This document shows positions 32,381-42,134 of a stretch of DNA of 64,000 bases, piece after piece. The notes beneath the pieces are model-generated. The model was not told where the DNA came from. It saw only the letters and a list, made by a program, of their open reading frames with translations, and did not search any database. Numbering within the stretch: the first letter of the stretch is position 1; every line of letters begins with the position of its first letter. The DNA is from an uncultured Ferrovibrio sp. (GTDB taxonomy: Bacteria; Pseudomonadota; Alphaproteobacteria; Ferrovibrionales; Ferrovibrionaceae). The DNA is taken from contig NZ_CALGPC010000003.1 in NCBI RefSeq assembly GCF_937960835.1, forward strand, positions 200,263 through 264,262, given 5' to 3'. A program made the position numbers and the translations under genes.

Positions 32381-34849
32381 ATGGCGCGTTCATCAGCCCC
32401 AGCGCAGCTTCCCGCGCCGCTTGCGGCCTGGTTTGCGGCGCGTGGCTGGCAATTGCATCCGCATCAGCGCGCCATGCTACAAGCCGCCCGGAAAGGCCGT
32501 TCCGCCCTGCTGATCGCGCCGACCGGTGGCGGCAAGACCCTGGCCGGTTTCCTGCCCAGCCTGACCGAATTGACGCTGCAGCCTGCCCGGGGACTGCATA
32601 CGATCTACATCTCGCCGCTGAAGGCGCTGGCCGTCGATGTTCATCGCAACGTGGACACGCCGATTGCCGAAGCGGACTTGCCGATCCGCGCCGAAACCCG
32701 CACCGGCGATACGCCGCAATCGAAACGCCAGCGCCAGCGCAGCAAGCCGCCGCATATCCTGATGACCACGCCGGAAAGCCTGGCCCTGATGCTGTCCTAT
32801 CCGGATGCAGACCGGCAGTTTCGCCACCTGCGCTGCGTGATCATCGATGAGGTGCATTCGCTGACCGGCACCAAGCGCGGCGATCTGCTGAGCCTGGGCC
32901 TGGCGCGTCTGGCGCATCTTGCGCCCGAGGCCCGGCGGGTAGGCTTGTCGGCCACCGTTGCCGAACCCGAGCGGCTTGCCGCCTGGCTTGGGTCCGGGAT
33001 GACGGAAACCGTTAAGATCATTCGTGGCGATCCCGGCATTGCGCCGCAGATCGACATCCTGCTGCCCGGTGCGCGCGTGCCCTGGGCCGGTCATATGGCA
33101 ATGCACGCGATCCCGGACATCTATGCCGCGATCCGCAGAGCGCGAACGGCGATCGTCTTCGTCAATACCAGGGCGCAGGCCGAACTGGCTTTCCGCGAGT
33201 TGTGGCGCATCAATGACGACAATCTGGCCATCGCGCTGCACCACGGCAGCCTGGCGGCCGATCAGCGCCGCAAGGTCGAAGCCGCAATGGCCGCAGGCCG
33301 CCTGCGCGCCGTCATTGCGACGGCTTCGCTCGATCTTGGCATCGACTGGGGCGCAGTGGATCTGGTGGTGCAGATGGGTGCGCCGAAAGGCATTTCACGG
33401 TTGCTGCAAAGGGTTGGCCGCGCCAATCACCGGCTCGATTGCCCAAGCCGTGCAATCCTGGTGCCGGGCAACAGGTTTGAATTGCTGGAATGCCGCGCCG
33501 CCATCGCTGCGGCTGCAGCCGGAGCACTGGATGGCACGCCTGATCGTCCCGGCGCACTCGACGTGCTGGCTCAGCATGTGCTGGGCTGCGCCTGTTCGGC
33601 ACCGCTTGATCCCGGCAAGCTGTATGCGGAGGTGATCACGGCACAGCCCTATGCAAAGCTGGACCGCGCCAGTTTCGATGCCGTGTTCGATTATGTCGCC
33701 ACCGGCGGCTATACGCTGCGGGCTTATGAGCGCTATCAGCGCCTGCGCCCACGTCAAGACGGGCTGTGGCAGATCACAACGCCAGCGGTGCTGCGGCTGT
33801 ATCGCATGAATGTCGGCACCATCGTGGAGGCGCCGATGCTGTCGGTTCGCATGAAGCGGGGCGCGCGTCTGGGCCAGGTACGCCTGGGTCAGGTGGAAGA
33901 GTGGTTCGTCCAGGGTCTGCAGCCTGGCGATACCTTTATCTTCGCCGGGCGGCTGCTGCGCTTTGAAGGCATCCGCGACATGCAGGTCATCTGCACGGCG
34001 GCAGCCGGAACCGAGCCGAAGATTCCGGCTTACAATGGTGGCAAGCTGCCGTTGTCCAGCATCCTGGCCGACCGCGTACGCGCCCTGCTGCAGAACCGGC
34101 GGAACTGGAACGGCCTGCCGCCGGATGTGCGGACCTGGCTGCAGGCGCAGCACCGTCGTTCGGCCCTGCCGCGCCGCGACAACCTGCTGGTCGAGACCTT
34201 TCCGCGCGGCAAGCGGCATTTCCTCGTCGCCTATGGCTTTTCCGGCCGCAACGCGCATCAGACGTTGGGCATGCTGCTGACCCGCCGGATGGAGCGTTTC
34301 GGCCATCAGCCGCTCGGCTTTGTCGCTACCGATTATGCGCTGGCAATCTGGTCGCTGAAGCCGGCGGAAAAAATCCCGGCGCTGTTTCATCCGGACATGA
34401 TGGGTGACGATCTGGAAGCCTGGATGGCGGAATCCGCGCTGCTCAAGCGCACTTTTCGCAATGTCGCCGTGATCGCCGGGCTGATCGAGCGGCGCCATCC
34501 CGGCCAGGAGAAGACCGGGCGACAGGTTACCTTCAGCTCGGACACGATCTACGACGTGCTGCGCAGGTATCAGCCCGACCATATCCTTCTGCAGGCAACC
34601 TGGGCCGACGCCGCTGGCGGTCTGGTGGATGCGCGGCGTCTGTCCGATCTGCTGGCCGCGGTGGAAAGCCGGATCGATCATCGCGCGCTCGACCGCGTCT
34701 CGCCGCTGGCAGTGCCGCTGCTGCTTGAGATCGGCGGCGAGCGCGTGCCGAGCAGCGCCGAGGATGCCTTGCTGGCCCAGGCCGCAGCCGAGGCGCTGAT
34801 TGATGAAGCGATGCAGATCCCACCCTGCTCGGCGCGGAGCGTGGCGTGA
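32381..34849 (+). CDS. Ligase-associated DEXH-box helicase (Lhr-core)
   Basis: An 822-residue SF2 helicase. Walker A APTGGGKT is near residue 46, DEVH near 156, SATV near 190, and motif VI QRVGRANHR near 340, followed by the winged-helix and beta-barrel Lhr-core domains (about 400-820). It translocates on DNA and unwinds duplexes or RNA:DNA hybrids. It lacks the long C-terminal extension of full-length Lhr, as is normal for the ligase-associated subfamily. Divergent from exonuclease-ligase and overlapping pdeM by 4 bp. Confidence 0.95.
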   Translation: MARSSAPAQLPAPLAAWFAARGWQLHPHQRAMLQAARKGRSALLIAPTGGGKTLAGFLPSLTELTLQPARGLHTIYISPLKALAVDVHRNVDTPIAEADLPIRAETRTGDTPQSKRQRQRSKPPHILMTTPESLALMLSYPDADRQFRHLRCVIIDEVHSLTGTKRGDLLSLGLARLAHLAPEARRVGLSATVAEPERLAAWLGSGMTETVKIIRGDPGIAPQIDILLPGARVPWAGHMAMHAIPDIYAAIRRARTAIVFVNTRAQAELAFRELWRINDDNLAIALHHGSLAADQRRKVEAAMAAGRLRAVIATASLDLGIDWGAVDLVVQMGAPKGISRLLQRVGRANHRLDCPSRAILVPGNRFELLECRAAIAAAAAGALDGTPDRPGALDVLAQHVLGCACSAPLDPGKLYAEVITAQPYAKLDRASFDAVFDYVATGGYTLRAYERYQRLRPRQDGLWQITTPAVLRLYRMNVGTIVEAPMLSVRMKRGARLGQVRLGQVEEWFVQGLQPGDTFIFAGRLLRFEGIRDMQVICTAAAGTEPKIPAYNGGKLPLSSILADRVRALLQNRRNWNGLPPDVRTWLQAQHRRSALPRRDNLLVETFPRGKRHFLVAYGFSGRNAHQTLGMLLTRRMERFGHQPLGFVATDYALAIWSLKPAEKIPALFHPDMMGDDLEAWMAESALLKRTFRNVAVIAGLIERRHPGQEKTGRQVTFSSDTIYDVLRRYQPDHILLQATWADAAGGLVDARRLSDLLAAVESRIDHRALDRVSPLAVPLLLEIGGERVPSSAEDALLAQAAAEALIDEAMQIPPCSARSVA

Positions 34850-35523
34850 GCGTCACCTTCGATCTGAATGGCGCGCGTCTGCATGCAGAACCCGATGGCA
34901 GCCTGTGGTGGCCGGCCGAACGGACCCTCGTCGTTGCCGACCTGCATCTGGAAAAGGGCAGCAGCTTTGCGCGCCGCGGCAGGCCGCTGCCGCCCTATGA
35001 TACGCGCGCAACCCTGGAGCGCCTGCGCCTTGCCATCGAGCGGCACAGGCCAGCGCGGGTCATTTCACTGGGCGATGCTTTCCACGACAAACAGGCGGCC
35101 CAGCGCATGCCCGGCGACGACCGCGCCCTGCTGCTGCAGCTCGCAAAGGACCGCGACTGGATCTGGATTGCCGGCAATCATGAAGCTGGCGCCGTGCCCT
35201 TCGGCAGCAGCATTGCACAATGGCGCTGCGGCCCGCTGGTCTTCCGCCACGAGCCGCAGCCTGATTTTATCAGCGGCGAAGTGGCCGGACACTGGCACCC
35301 GAAGGCGACGGTACGGATGCATGGCCGCAAGGTGTCGCGGCCGTGTTTCGCGACCGATGGCCGGCGGCTGATCCTGCCGGCCTTCGGCGCTTACACGGGC
35401 GGTTTCGATCTGCTGACGCCCGTGCTGCGGCAGATGTTCGGCGAGGGCTTGCTGGCGCTGATGCTGGCCCGCGATGTTGTGCATGCGGTACCCGCAGCGC
35501 AGCTTGCCCCTGCCGTGCCGTGA
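34846..35523 (+). CDS. pdeM: Ligase-associated DNA damage response endonuclease PdeM
   Basis: A 225-residue calcineurin-like phosphoesterase. Metal motifs are in order: VVADLHLEKG (near 29-38), ISLGDAFHD (near 73), AGNHE (near 109), FRHEPQ (near 132) and AGHWHPKA (near 145). It is a Mn-dependent DNA phosphodiesterase in characterised relatives. The start is GTG 34846 overlapping the helicase stop (GTGA). It closes the Lhr half of the repair set. Confidence 0.92.
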   Translation: MSVTFDLNGARLHAEPDGSLWWPAERTLVVADLHLEKGSSFARRGRPLPPYDTRATLERLRLAIERHRPARVISLGDAFHDKQAAQRMPGDDRALLLQLAKDRDWIWIAGNHEAGAVPFGSSIAQWRCGPLVFRHEPQPDFISGEVAGHWHPKATVRMHGRKVSRPCFATDGRRLILPAFGAYTGGFDLLTPVLRQMFGEGLLALMLARDVVHAVPAAQLAPAVP

Positions 35524-35527
35524 ATTT

Positions 35528-37075
35528 TTAAGCGCCGGCCATGCCGGCCCAGGGCTGCGCGATCTCGGTCATGCCGACGCGGTTGCCGTCGCTCTCGATC
35601 TGCACTGCGCTGGGGCAGGCATAGCTGAGCGGCAGGGGATCGCGGCGCTTTTCGACGGCCTGCGGGAAGCGCGCCTTCACGGCCTTGCGCACATCCTCGG
35701 GCAGCAGCGGATCGAGGAAAGGCTGGCCGATGATGCTGGCATCGAGCCGCGGCTGATGGAAGGCGGCTTCCAACTCCATGCCGTAGTCGATCAGGAAGGA
35801 GAGCAGCTGCATCACCGCCGGCATGATGCGGCGCCCGCCCGAGGCGCCGATGGCAAGCCAGGGCTTGTCCTGATCCATCACCAGGGTTGGCAGCATGTTG
35901 CTCAACGGGCGTTTGGCGGCGCCGATCGAGTTCGGCGTCCCCGGACGCGGATCGAACCACATGATGCCGTTATTCATCAGGACGCCGCTTTCGGGCAGCA
36001 TCACGCGGCTGCCGAAGCCCGACAGCAGCGTCTGCGTCACCGCTGCCATGTTGCCGTGCTTGTCGATGACGCAGAAATGGCTGGTGCAGCTCTTGCCGTT
36101 ATCGGCATCGCCCATGCCGGCAAGGCGCTTCTCGTACGCCTGCGTCAGCCCTTCCGCATAGGCAAGATAGCTTTGCGCCGTCAGACCCTTGCGGTCGAGC
36201 TTCGGACCGGCGGCTTCCAGCGCATCGCGCAGGCTGGGCCCCGCGGTGAGGCCAGGCGGCAGCAGCAGCGTCTTGCCGTGATAGTCGTAGCGCAGCGGCT
36301 CGACCATGCGGGCGCGGTAGCCGGAGAAGTCGGCTGCCGTAATCTTCGAGCCGCCGGCCTGCAGGTCGCGCACCAGGCTGCGGGCCAGTTCGCCATCGTA
36401 ATAGTCGCGCGCGCCGGCAGCCGCGAGGCGCTTCAAGCTGGCATGCAGCGCATCATTCTTCAGAAAGCCTTCAAATTCCGGCGCCGGCGGCATGCCGCCT
36501 GGCAGAAACACCGCCTTCGATGACGGAAAACGCGCCAGGTCGGCTGCGGCATTGGCCACATGCAGGGTAAGGAACCAGTCATTCTCCATGCCGCGCTCGG
36601 CCAGCGCGACGGCGGGTGCCAGGCTCTCGGCCCAGCTGCGGGTGCCGAAGGTTTCCAGCGCCAGCCGCATGCCGTCCACGACGCCGGGAATGGCGATCGA
36701 GTGATAGCCGACGATGTTGCGGTCCTCTAGAACGGCGGGCCAGCCGAACAGGTCGCCAGCCACGCCGCCGGTCAGCGGGTAGTCGGCCGGGTTGAGGCCC
36801 GAGGCGCTGATCATGCCGTAATCGATGACATGCGAGGTCTTCTTGGCGGCGTCGTAGACCACCATGAAACCACCACCGCCGATACCACTCATCCACGGTT
36901 CCAACACGCCAAGCGAGAAGGACACCGCCACAGCGGCATCGATGGCATTGCCGCCGGCGCGCAGCACCTCGGCGCCGATATCGGCCGCCTTCTGGTTCTG
37001 GGCGGCGACGACGCCATGCTTGGAACGGACCGCTGCCTTGCTGTAGCGCAGCTCGCGACTGAGATTTTGCGACAT
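35528..37075 (-). CDS. Gamma-glutamyltransferase family protein (Ntn hydrolase)
   Basis: A 515-residue proenzyme. The autocleavage site is SC|TSHFCVIDKHGNMAA, with Thr331 as the likely nucleophile, giving subunits of about 330 and 185 residues. GGNAIDAAVAVSFSLGVLEP is near 41 and the substrate-site IGGGGFMVVYD is near 65. No signal peptide is present (MSQNLSRELRYSKAAV), so it is probably cytoplasmic and may be a hydrolase or acylase rather than a glutathione exporter-side enzyme. The start follows AAGG at 9 bp; an upstream in-frame region is antisense to the M81 gene. It follows the M81 gene at 26 bp. Confidence 0.92.
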   Translation of the reverse strand: MSQNLSRELRYSKAAVRSKHGVVAAQNQKAADIGAEVLRAGGNAIDAAVAVSFSLGVLEPWMSGIGGGGFMVVYDAAKKTSHVIDYGMISASGLNPADYPLTGGVAGDLFGWPAVLEDRNIVGYHSIAIPGVVDGMRLALETFGTRSWAESLAPAVALAERGMENDWFLTLHVANAAADLARFPSSKAVFLPGGMPPAPEFEGFLKNDALHASLKRLAAAGARDYYDGELARSLVRDLQAGGSKITAADFSGYRARMVEPLRYDYHGKTLLLPPGLTAGPSLRDALEAAGPKLDRKGLTAQSYLAYAEGLTQAYEKRLAGMGDADNGKSCTSHFCVIDKHGNMAAVTQTLLSGFGSRVMLPESGVLMNNGIMWFDPRPGTPNSIGAAKRPLSNMLPTLVMDQDKPWLAIGASGGRRIMPAVMQLLSFLIDYGMELEAAFHQPRLDASIIGQPFLDPLLPEDVRKAVKARFPQAVEKRRDPLPLSYACPSAVQIESDGNRVGMTEIAQPWAGMAGA

Positions 37076-37101
37076 GTCGTTTGGCCTTTTCTCTGGGTGG
37101 C

Positions 37102-38565
37102 TCAGACGGTGAAAGGATCCTGGACGCGAGGCCAGTATGGCATCCGCACCTTCTGGAAGGGAATATCCGCGTAATCGGACCGCATGGCGCCGGGGGCCTG
37201 CACATAGAGGATCCCGCCTGCCATCGGCGCGAAGCCGGCATGGAAATGCTGTGTCGACTTCACGACAATGATGGCCTTGGCTTTGACGTCGATGCCGAAC
37301 TGCTCGAAAGCGCCTGGATGGAAGGTCTGCGTCCGGTAGCTGTTCAGCACCAGGTCGACACCATTTTCGGCCTGTATCCAGACGGAATCGCCCATTGGCA
37401 CATCGCCGCCAAGGCCCGGCTGCATCGCATTCTCGATGATGCGCTTGACCGTGACCTTGAGATCGAGCGGATCGCCCGAGGTCGGGCCGCATTTGCCGCC
37501 AACGCGCAGATCAAGACTGGCCCCCTCGCCCGCATCGCAGCAGAAGCGCACCGCCATCGGATCCCAATAGACGCCGCTGACGGCATTGCCGATGCCGCGC
37601 TCGATGATGCGGCGCAGGATGAAGGTGGAATCGCCCGGCGCGCCGCCGCCTGGGTTGTCGGTAACATCCGCCAGCACCATAGGCCGCTTGGCGCCTGACG
37701 CCGTGGCGCGATCCAGCGCTGCATCAATGCTGAGATTCTGCGTCGCCGTCTGCTCGCGCAGCGACCAGATCTTGCGGCCAAAACGCTCGGCCACCGCCTG
37801 GGCCTTGGCCTTGTCGCCATCGGCGATGACCAGCATTTTCGCCGTCGCCTCCAGCACGTCCTGCATCGGGAAACCATGAGCGAAGGAAACCGACAGGATG
37901 CCGTCCCTGCCTTCGGCCGCCTGCATCTCGCGCACGAAGGATTTCATCGGTTCGACCGGCGTGCGCCACAGGTTGATCATGCGGGTATCGAAGACCGCCA
38001 TTACCGGCTTGGCCGTGCCCTGATGCTTGGCCAGCAGGATATTGAACAGTTCCAGCGCGCGCTCCTTGCTGTCGGTATGGGGATACTCCTTGAAGGTGAT
38101 CAGCGCATCGGCATTGGCCAGCATCGCCTCAGTGATGGAACAATGCAGGTCCAGCTCGGCGCCGACGGCGGCCTGTGGCCCGACAATGGCGCGAATCCGG
38201 GCCAGAAGATCGCCTTCGCAATCGTCATAGCCATCCGCCACCATCGCGCCATGCATGCTGAGCAGCACGATATCCACCGGCATGGCCGCCTTCAGGTCGC
38301 GCAATATCTCGTCGCGAAAGCCCTCATAGACCTTGCGGACCGTAATTCCAGCGGGCTGTGCGAATGCGGCAAGGCTTTCGGCAACCTCGGCCTGCCGCGC
38401 CTCTGCTTCCCGGCGCCAGACATGCAACGGCGCCGAAAACAGGTTCTCAGGCCGCTTGGTGGCATCGCCGCGATAGAGCATCCATTCGGCAAAGCCCTTC
38501 TCGCCCGTCGGCAGCGGCGAGAATGTGTTGGTCTCGGTTCCCAAACAGGCGATGAATACCTTCAT
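37102..38565 (-). CDS. M81 family metallopeptidase (MlrC-like)
   Basis: A 487-residue protein. The N-terminus MKVFIACLGTETNTFSPLPT is typical of MlrC/DUF1485 proteins; LLSMHGAMVADGYDDCEGDL near residue 100 and GAELDLHCSITEAM near 134 carry likely metal ligands, and ADVTDNPGGGAPGDSTFIL is near 300. MlrC is best known for cleaving linear microcystin peptides, but most homologues sit in amino acid or peptide uptake operons. Here it precedes gamma-glutamyltransferase and is divergent from a Dpp-type ABC transporter, suggesting it processes an imported peptide. Confidence 0.92.
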   Translation of the reverse strand: MKVFIACLGTETNTFSPLPTGEKGFAEWMLYRGDATKRPENLFSAPLHVWRREAEARQAEVAESLAAFAQPAGITVRKVYEGFRDEILRDLKAAMPVDIVLLSMHGAMVADGYDDCEGDLLARIRAIVGPQAAVGAELDLHCSITEAMLANADALITFKEYPHTDSKERALELFNILLAKHQGTAKPVMAVFDTRMINLWRTPVEPMKSFVREMQAAEGRDGILSVSFAHGFPMQDVLEATAKMLVIADGDKAKAQAVAERFGRKIWSLREQTATQNLSIDAALDRATASGAKRPMVLADVTDNPGGGAPGDSTFILRRIIERGIGNAVSGVYWDPMAVRFCCDAGEGASLDLRVGGKCGPTSGDPLDLKVTVKRIIENAMQPGLGGDVPMGDSVWIQAENGVDLVLNSYRTQTFHPGAFEQFGIDVKAKAIIVVKSTQHFHAGFAPMAGGILYVQAPGAMRSDYADIPFQKVRMPYWPRVQDPFTV

Positions 38566-38706
38566 GGCATGGCTCCCCCAACGTGCCCTTATGGCCTGAA
38601 ACGGCTCCTTCAGGCGTATTCATTTGTGCTGTAGCGAATCCGCTTGACGAAGCGCAATGCATTGGACACGCTTTGCAGTGACGAAATTACAAATCAGGGG
38701 GTTTAA

Positions 38707-40302
38707 ATGAAAAAGAGTACGCTGCGACACCTCGGGTGCTTTGCCTCAATTCTGGCTCTCACTGCTGCTTTTGGCATCACCACGATTAACGATGCGGCAG
38801 CGCAGGACAAGAAGGTTCTGCGCTTCATTCCGCATTCGGGCCTGCGCATCACCGACCCGATCATCACCACGGCGTTCATGTCGCGCAATCATGGCTACAT
38901 GATCTACGACACGCTGTTCGGCGTCGATGAGAAGATGCAGCCGCAGCCGCAGATGGTCGAGAAATACGACGTCAGCGGCGACAAGCTGACCTACACCTTC
39001 ACGCTCCGCGACGGATTGAAGTTCCACGACGGCGCGCCGGTCACCACGACCGACGTGATCGCCTCGCTGCAGCGCTGGGGCAAGAACGATGCGATGGGCC
39101 AGAAGCTCATCGCCTACACCAAGGAGATGAAGGAGGTCGACGCCAAGACCTTCCAGATCATCCTCAAGGAACCCTACGGCCTGGTGATCGATTCGCTGGC
39201 CAAGCCCAGCTCGAACGTGCCCTTCATCATGCCGAAGAAGATGGCGGACACGCCCGCCAATCAGAATGTGCCCGATGAAATCGGCTCCGGCCCCTACCGC
39301 ATGGTCAAGGCCGAGTTCCAGCCGGGCGTGAAGGTCGTCTACGAAAAGAACCCCGACTACAAGCCGCGCAGCGAGCCGCCCAGCTACATGGCCGGCGGCA
39401 AGGTGGTGAAGGTCGATCGCGTCGAATGGATCACGATGAGCGACGCGCAGACCGCGATGAACGCGCTGATCAAGGGCGAGGTCGATATCTGGGAGCAGCC
39501 GTCTTTCGACCTGCTGCCGGCTCTGAAGAAGGAGAAGGATATCGAGATCCGCAATCTGCAGCCGCTCGGCATGAACTACATGCTGCGCATGAACTGGCTG
39601 CAGCCGCCTCTGGACAACGTGAAGGTCCGCCAGGCGATCCTGCATGCGGTCAACCAGGAAGACTACCTGGCGGCGCAGGTGGGCGATCCCGACTATTATA
39701 AGGTCTGCCCCGCCATGTTCGGCTGCGCCACTCCGCTGAACACCGCGGAAGGCGCTCCGAAGCCGAGCATCGAGACCGCCAAGAAGCTTTTGAAGGAAAG
39801 CGGCTATAAGGGCGAGAAGATCGTCATCATGGCGCCGACCGACCTGGGCAGCATCGCTCAGCTGCCGCTGGTCTCCGGCCCCGTGCTGCGCTCGATCGGC
39901 ATGAATGTCGACGTCCAGTCGATGGACTGGCAGACGCTGGTCGGCCGCCGCGCCAAGATGGATCCGGTGGATCAGGGCGGCTGGCACATCTTCCACACCG
40001 CCTGGGGCACCGCCGACATGATGAACCCGATCGCCAATGCCGGCGTGAAGGGTCTGGGCAAGGAAGGCGGCTTCTTCGGCTGGACGGAAGATCCGGTCAT
40101 CGAGAAGCTGCGCGACGACTACGCCCGCGAAACCGACCCGGAGAAGCAGAAGCAGATCGCCGCGGCCGTGCAGAAGCGCGCCTATGAAATGGTGCTCTAC
40201 GTCCCGCTGGGCGAATACTTCCAGCCGTCGGCGGTTCGCAAGAACGTCAAGGGCACCCTGCCCTCGCCGGCCGTCGTTCTGTGGAACATCGAGAAAGAAT
40301 AA
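38707..40302 (+). CDS. ABC transporter substrate-binding protein (peptide/Dpp family)
   Basis: A 531-residue periplasmic binding protein (SBP family 5). Signal peptide about residues 1-33 (GCFASILALTAAFGITTINDAAAQ). Family hallmarks are YDVSGDKLTYTFTLRDGLKFHDGAPVTTTD split across residues 80-112, and VRQAILHAVNQEDYL near 308. AGGGGGTTTAA sets the ATG. It heads a run of two permeases and a fused ATPase, and is divergent (141 bp) from the M81 gene. The ligand is probably a short peptide or amino-acid conjugate; I saw no clear promoter hexamers in the gap. Confidence 0.95.
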   Translation: MKKSTLRHLGCFASILALTAAFGITTINDAAAQDKKVLRFIPHSGLRITDPIITTAFMSRNHGYMIYDTLFGVDEKMQPQPQMVEKYDVSGDKLTYTFTLRDGLKFHDGAPVTTTDVIASLQRWGKNDAMGQKLIAYTKEMKEVDAKTFQIILKEPYGLVIDSLAKPSSNVPFIMPKKMADTPANQNVPDEIGSGPYRMVKAEFQPGVKVVYEKNPDYKPRSEPPSYMAGGKVVKVDRVEWITMSDAQTAMNALIKGEVDIWEQPSFDLLPALKKEKDIEIRNLQPLGMNYMLRMNWLQPPLDNVKVRQAILHAVNQEDYLAAQVGDPDYYKVCPAMFGCATPLNTAEGAPKPSIETAKKLLKESGYKGEKIVIMAPTDLGSIAQLPLVSGPVLRSIGMNVDVQSMDWQTLVGRRAKMDPVDQGGWHIFHTAWGTADMMNPIANAGVKGLGKEGGFFGWTEDPVIEKLRDDYARETDPEKQKQIAAAVQKRAYEMVLYVPLGEYFQPSAVRKNVKGTLPSPAVVLWNIEKE

Positions 40303-40333
40303 GACTGGCATGGTCGTTGCGTAACGTTTCATC

Positions 40334-41275
40334 ATGCTACGTCTAGTTCTGTCGCGTCTGATGGCTGCCATCCCCGTCATGGGGGTGGTAGCTGTCTTCG
40401 TCTTCCTGCTGCTGCGCCTCAGCCCGGGCGATCCGGCCGCGATCCTGGCCGGCGATGCCGCCACGGTGGAAAACATCGCCGCCATCCGTGCCGATCTGGG
40501 CCTGGACAAGCCGCTGCCGGAACAGTTCGTCACCTGGATGGGCCAGCTGCTGCAGGGCGACCTCGGCAGATCGGTCTTCTCCAAGCAGCCCGTCACCGTG
40601 CTGATCGGGCAGCGCATCGAGCCGACCATTTCGCTAGCCCTGATGACGCTGCTGTTTTCCGTGCTGGTTGCCGTTCCGATGGGCATCATTGCGGCCTGGC
40701 GCCAGGGCGGCTGGCTGGATCGCGGCATCATGGCCCTGTCGGTGGCCGGTTTCTCCATCCCGGTCTTCGTGCTCGGCTATATCCTGATCTATTTCTTCTC
40801 GATGAAGCTGGACCTGCTGCCGGTGCAGGGCTTCGCCTCGCTGAGCGAGGGCATCCTGCCCTTCCTGGAGCGCATCACCCTGCCGATGGTCACCCTCAGC
40901 TTCATCTACATCGCGCTGTTCGCGCGCATCACCCGCGCCGCCATGCTGGAAGTGCTGGGCGAGGATTACATCCGCACCGCCCATGCCAAGGGCCTGAAAG
41001 AGAATGTGGTCCTGGTCAAGCATGCGCTGCGCAACGCTGCCATTCCGATCGTTTCGGTGATCGGCATCGGCTTCGCGCTGATGATCGGCGGCGTGGTGGT
41101 CACCGAGACGGTGTTCAACATTCCCGGCGTCGGCCGTCTCGTGGTCGATGCGGTGCTGGCGCGCGACTATCCCATCATCCAGGGCGTGATCCTGCTGTTC
41201 TCCGGTGTCTATGTCCTGATCAACCTGGCGATCGACGTCGCCTATGTGCTGCTCGATCCGCGGATCAGGTACTGA
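40334..41275 (+). CDS. ABC transporter permease (DppB-like)
   Basis: A 313-residue inner-membrane protein with six spans. The N-terminal MLRLVLSRLMAAIPVMGVVAVFVFLLLRL and the EAA loop (DYIRTAHAKGLKENVVLVKHA near 210-231) that docks the ATPase are typical of DppB. It forms a heterodimer with the next gene's product. It is 31 bp after the binding protein gene and 13 bp before the second permease. Confidence 0.95.
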   Translation: MLRLVLSRLMAAIPVMGVVAVFVFLLLRLSPGDPAAILAGDAATVENIAAIRADLGLDKPLPEQFVTWMGQLLQGDLGRSVFSKQPVTVLIGQRIEPTISLALMTLLFSVLVAVPMGIIAAWRQGGWLDRGIMALSVAGFSIPVFVLGYILIYFFSMKLDLLPVQGFASLSEGILPFLERITLPMVTLSFIYIALFARITRAAMLEVLGEDYIRTAHAKGLKENVVLVKHALRNAAIPIVSVIGIGFALMIGGVVVTETVFNIPGVGRLVVDAVLARDYPIIQGVILLFSGVYVLINLAIDVAYVLLDPRIRY

Positions 41276-41288
41276 GGTCAAGCCGCCG

Positions 41289-42131
41289 ATGTCACGTGTC
41301 TTAAGTCATCCGCTTTTGCGCAATCCTTCGGTATTGATCGGCGGCGGCATCCTGCTGTTGCTGCTCATCGTCGCGGTTCTGGCCCCCTTGCTGTCGTCCT
41401 ACGATCCGCAGGCGATCTCGCCGCGCTTCCGCCTGCGCGCGCCGTCGGATCAGTTCCTGATGGGCACCGACATGCTGGGCCGCGATGTCTGGACCCGCGT
41501 GGTGCACGGCGCCCGCGTCTCGCTGCTGGTCAGCGCCTGCGTCGCCGTGATCGCACTCTCGATCGGCCTCGTCATCGGCCTGCTGTCGGGCTACATCCGC
41601 TGGCTGGACGGGCCGATGATGCGCACCATGGACGGCGTCATGGCCATCCCCGGCATCCTGCTCGCCATCGCGCTCGTCTCGCTGTCCGGCGCGTCGCTGC
41701 TCACCGTGATCGTCGCCATCGTGATCCCGGAAATCCCGCGCGTCGCGCGTCTCGTTCGCGGCGTGGTTCTGTCGATCCGCGAGGAGCCTTATGTGGAGGC
41801 GGCGATCGGTCTCGGCACGCCGACCCGCAAGATCCTCGTCACCCACATCCTGCCCAACACCATCGCGCCGCTGATCGTGCAGGGCACCTATATCTGCGCC
41901 TCCGCCATTCTGGTGGAAGCGATCTTAAGCTTCCTCGGCGCCGGCCTGCCGCCGGAGATTCCCACCTGGGGCAACATCATCGCCGAGGGCCGCGGCGTGT
42001 TTCAGCGCGCGCCCTGGATCATCCTGTTCCCCGGCGCCTTCCTCGCCGTCACCATCCTGGCGGTGAACATGCTGGGCGACGGCCTGCGGGACACACTCGA
42101 TCCGCGCATGAAAAAGCGGCTGGGGGCGTAA
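41289..42131 (+). CDS. ABC transporter permease (DppC-like)
   Basis: A 280-residue membrane protein with six spans; LMGTDMLGRDVWTRVVHGAR near residue 59 is the DppC signature and EPYVEAAIGLGTPTRKILVTHI near 166 holds the EAA loop. I place the start at ATG 41289, preceded weakly by GAGG; the frame extends back to 41244 into the DppB gene. Partner of the DppB-like permease. Confidence 0.94.
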   Translation: MSRVLSHPLLRNPSVLIGGGILLLLLIVAVLAPLLSSYDPQAISPRFRLRAPSDQFLMGTDMLGRDVWTRVVHGARVSLLVSACVAVIALSIGLVIGLLSGYIRWLDGPMMRTMDGVMAIPGILLAIALVSLSGASLLTVIVAIVIPEIPRVARLVRGVVLSIREEPYVEAAIGLGTPTRKILVTHILPNTIAPLIVQGTYICASAILVEAILSFLGAGLPPEIPTWGNIIAEGRGVFQRAPWIILFPGAFLAVTILAVNMLGDGLRDTLDPRMKKRLGA

Positions 42132-42134
42132 GCC

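Noticed and set aside
28280..35523. queC next to DNA repair genes as a DNA 7-deazapurine modification (dpd-like) system
   Set aside because: None of the dpd signature genes is present, and the ligase/Lhr cluster is a known separate unit; adjacency alone is not enough.
38746..40758. A 670-codon open frame on the minus strand
   Set aside because: Antisense to the ABC binding protein and permease; no recognisable domain.
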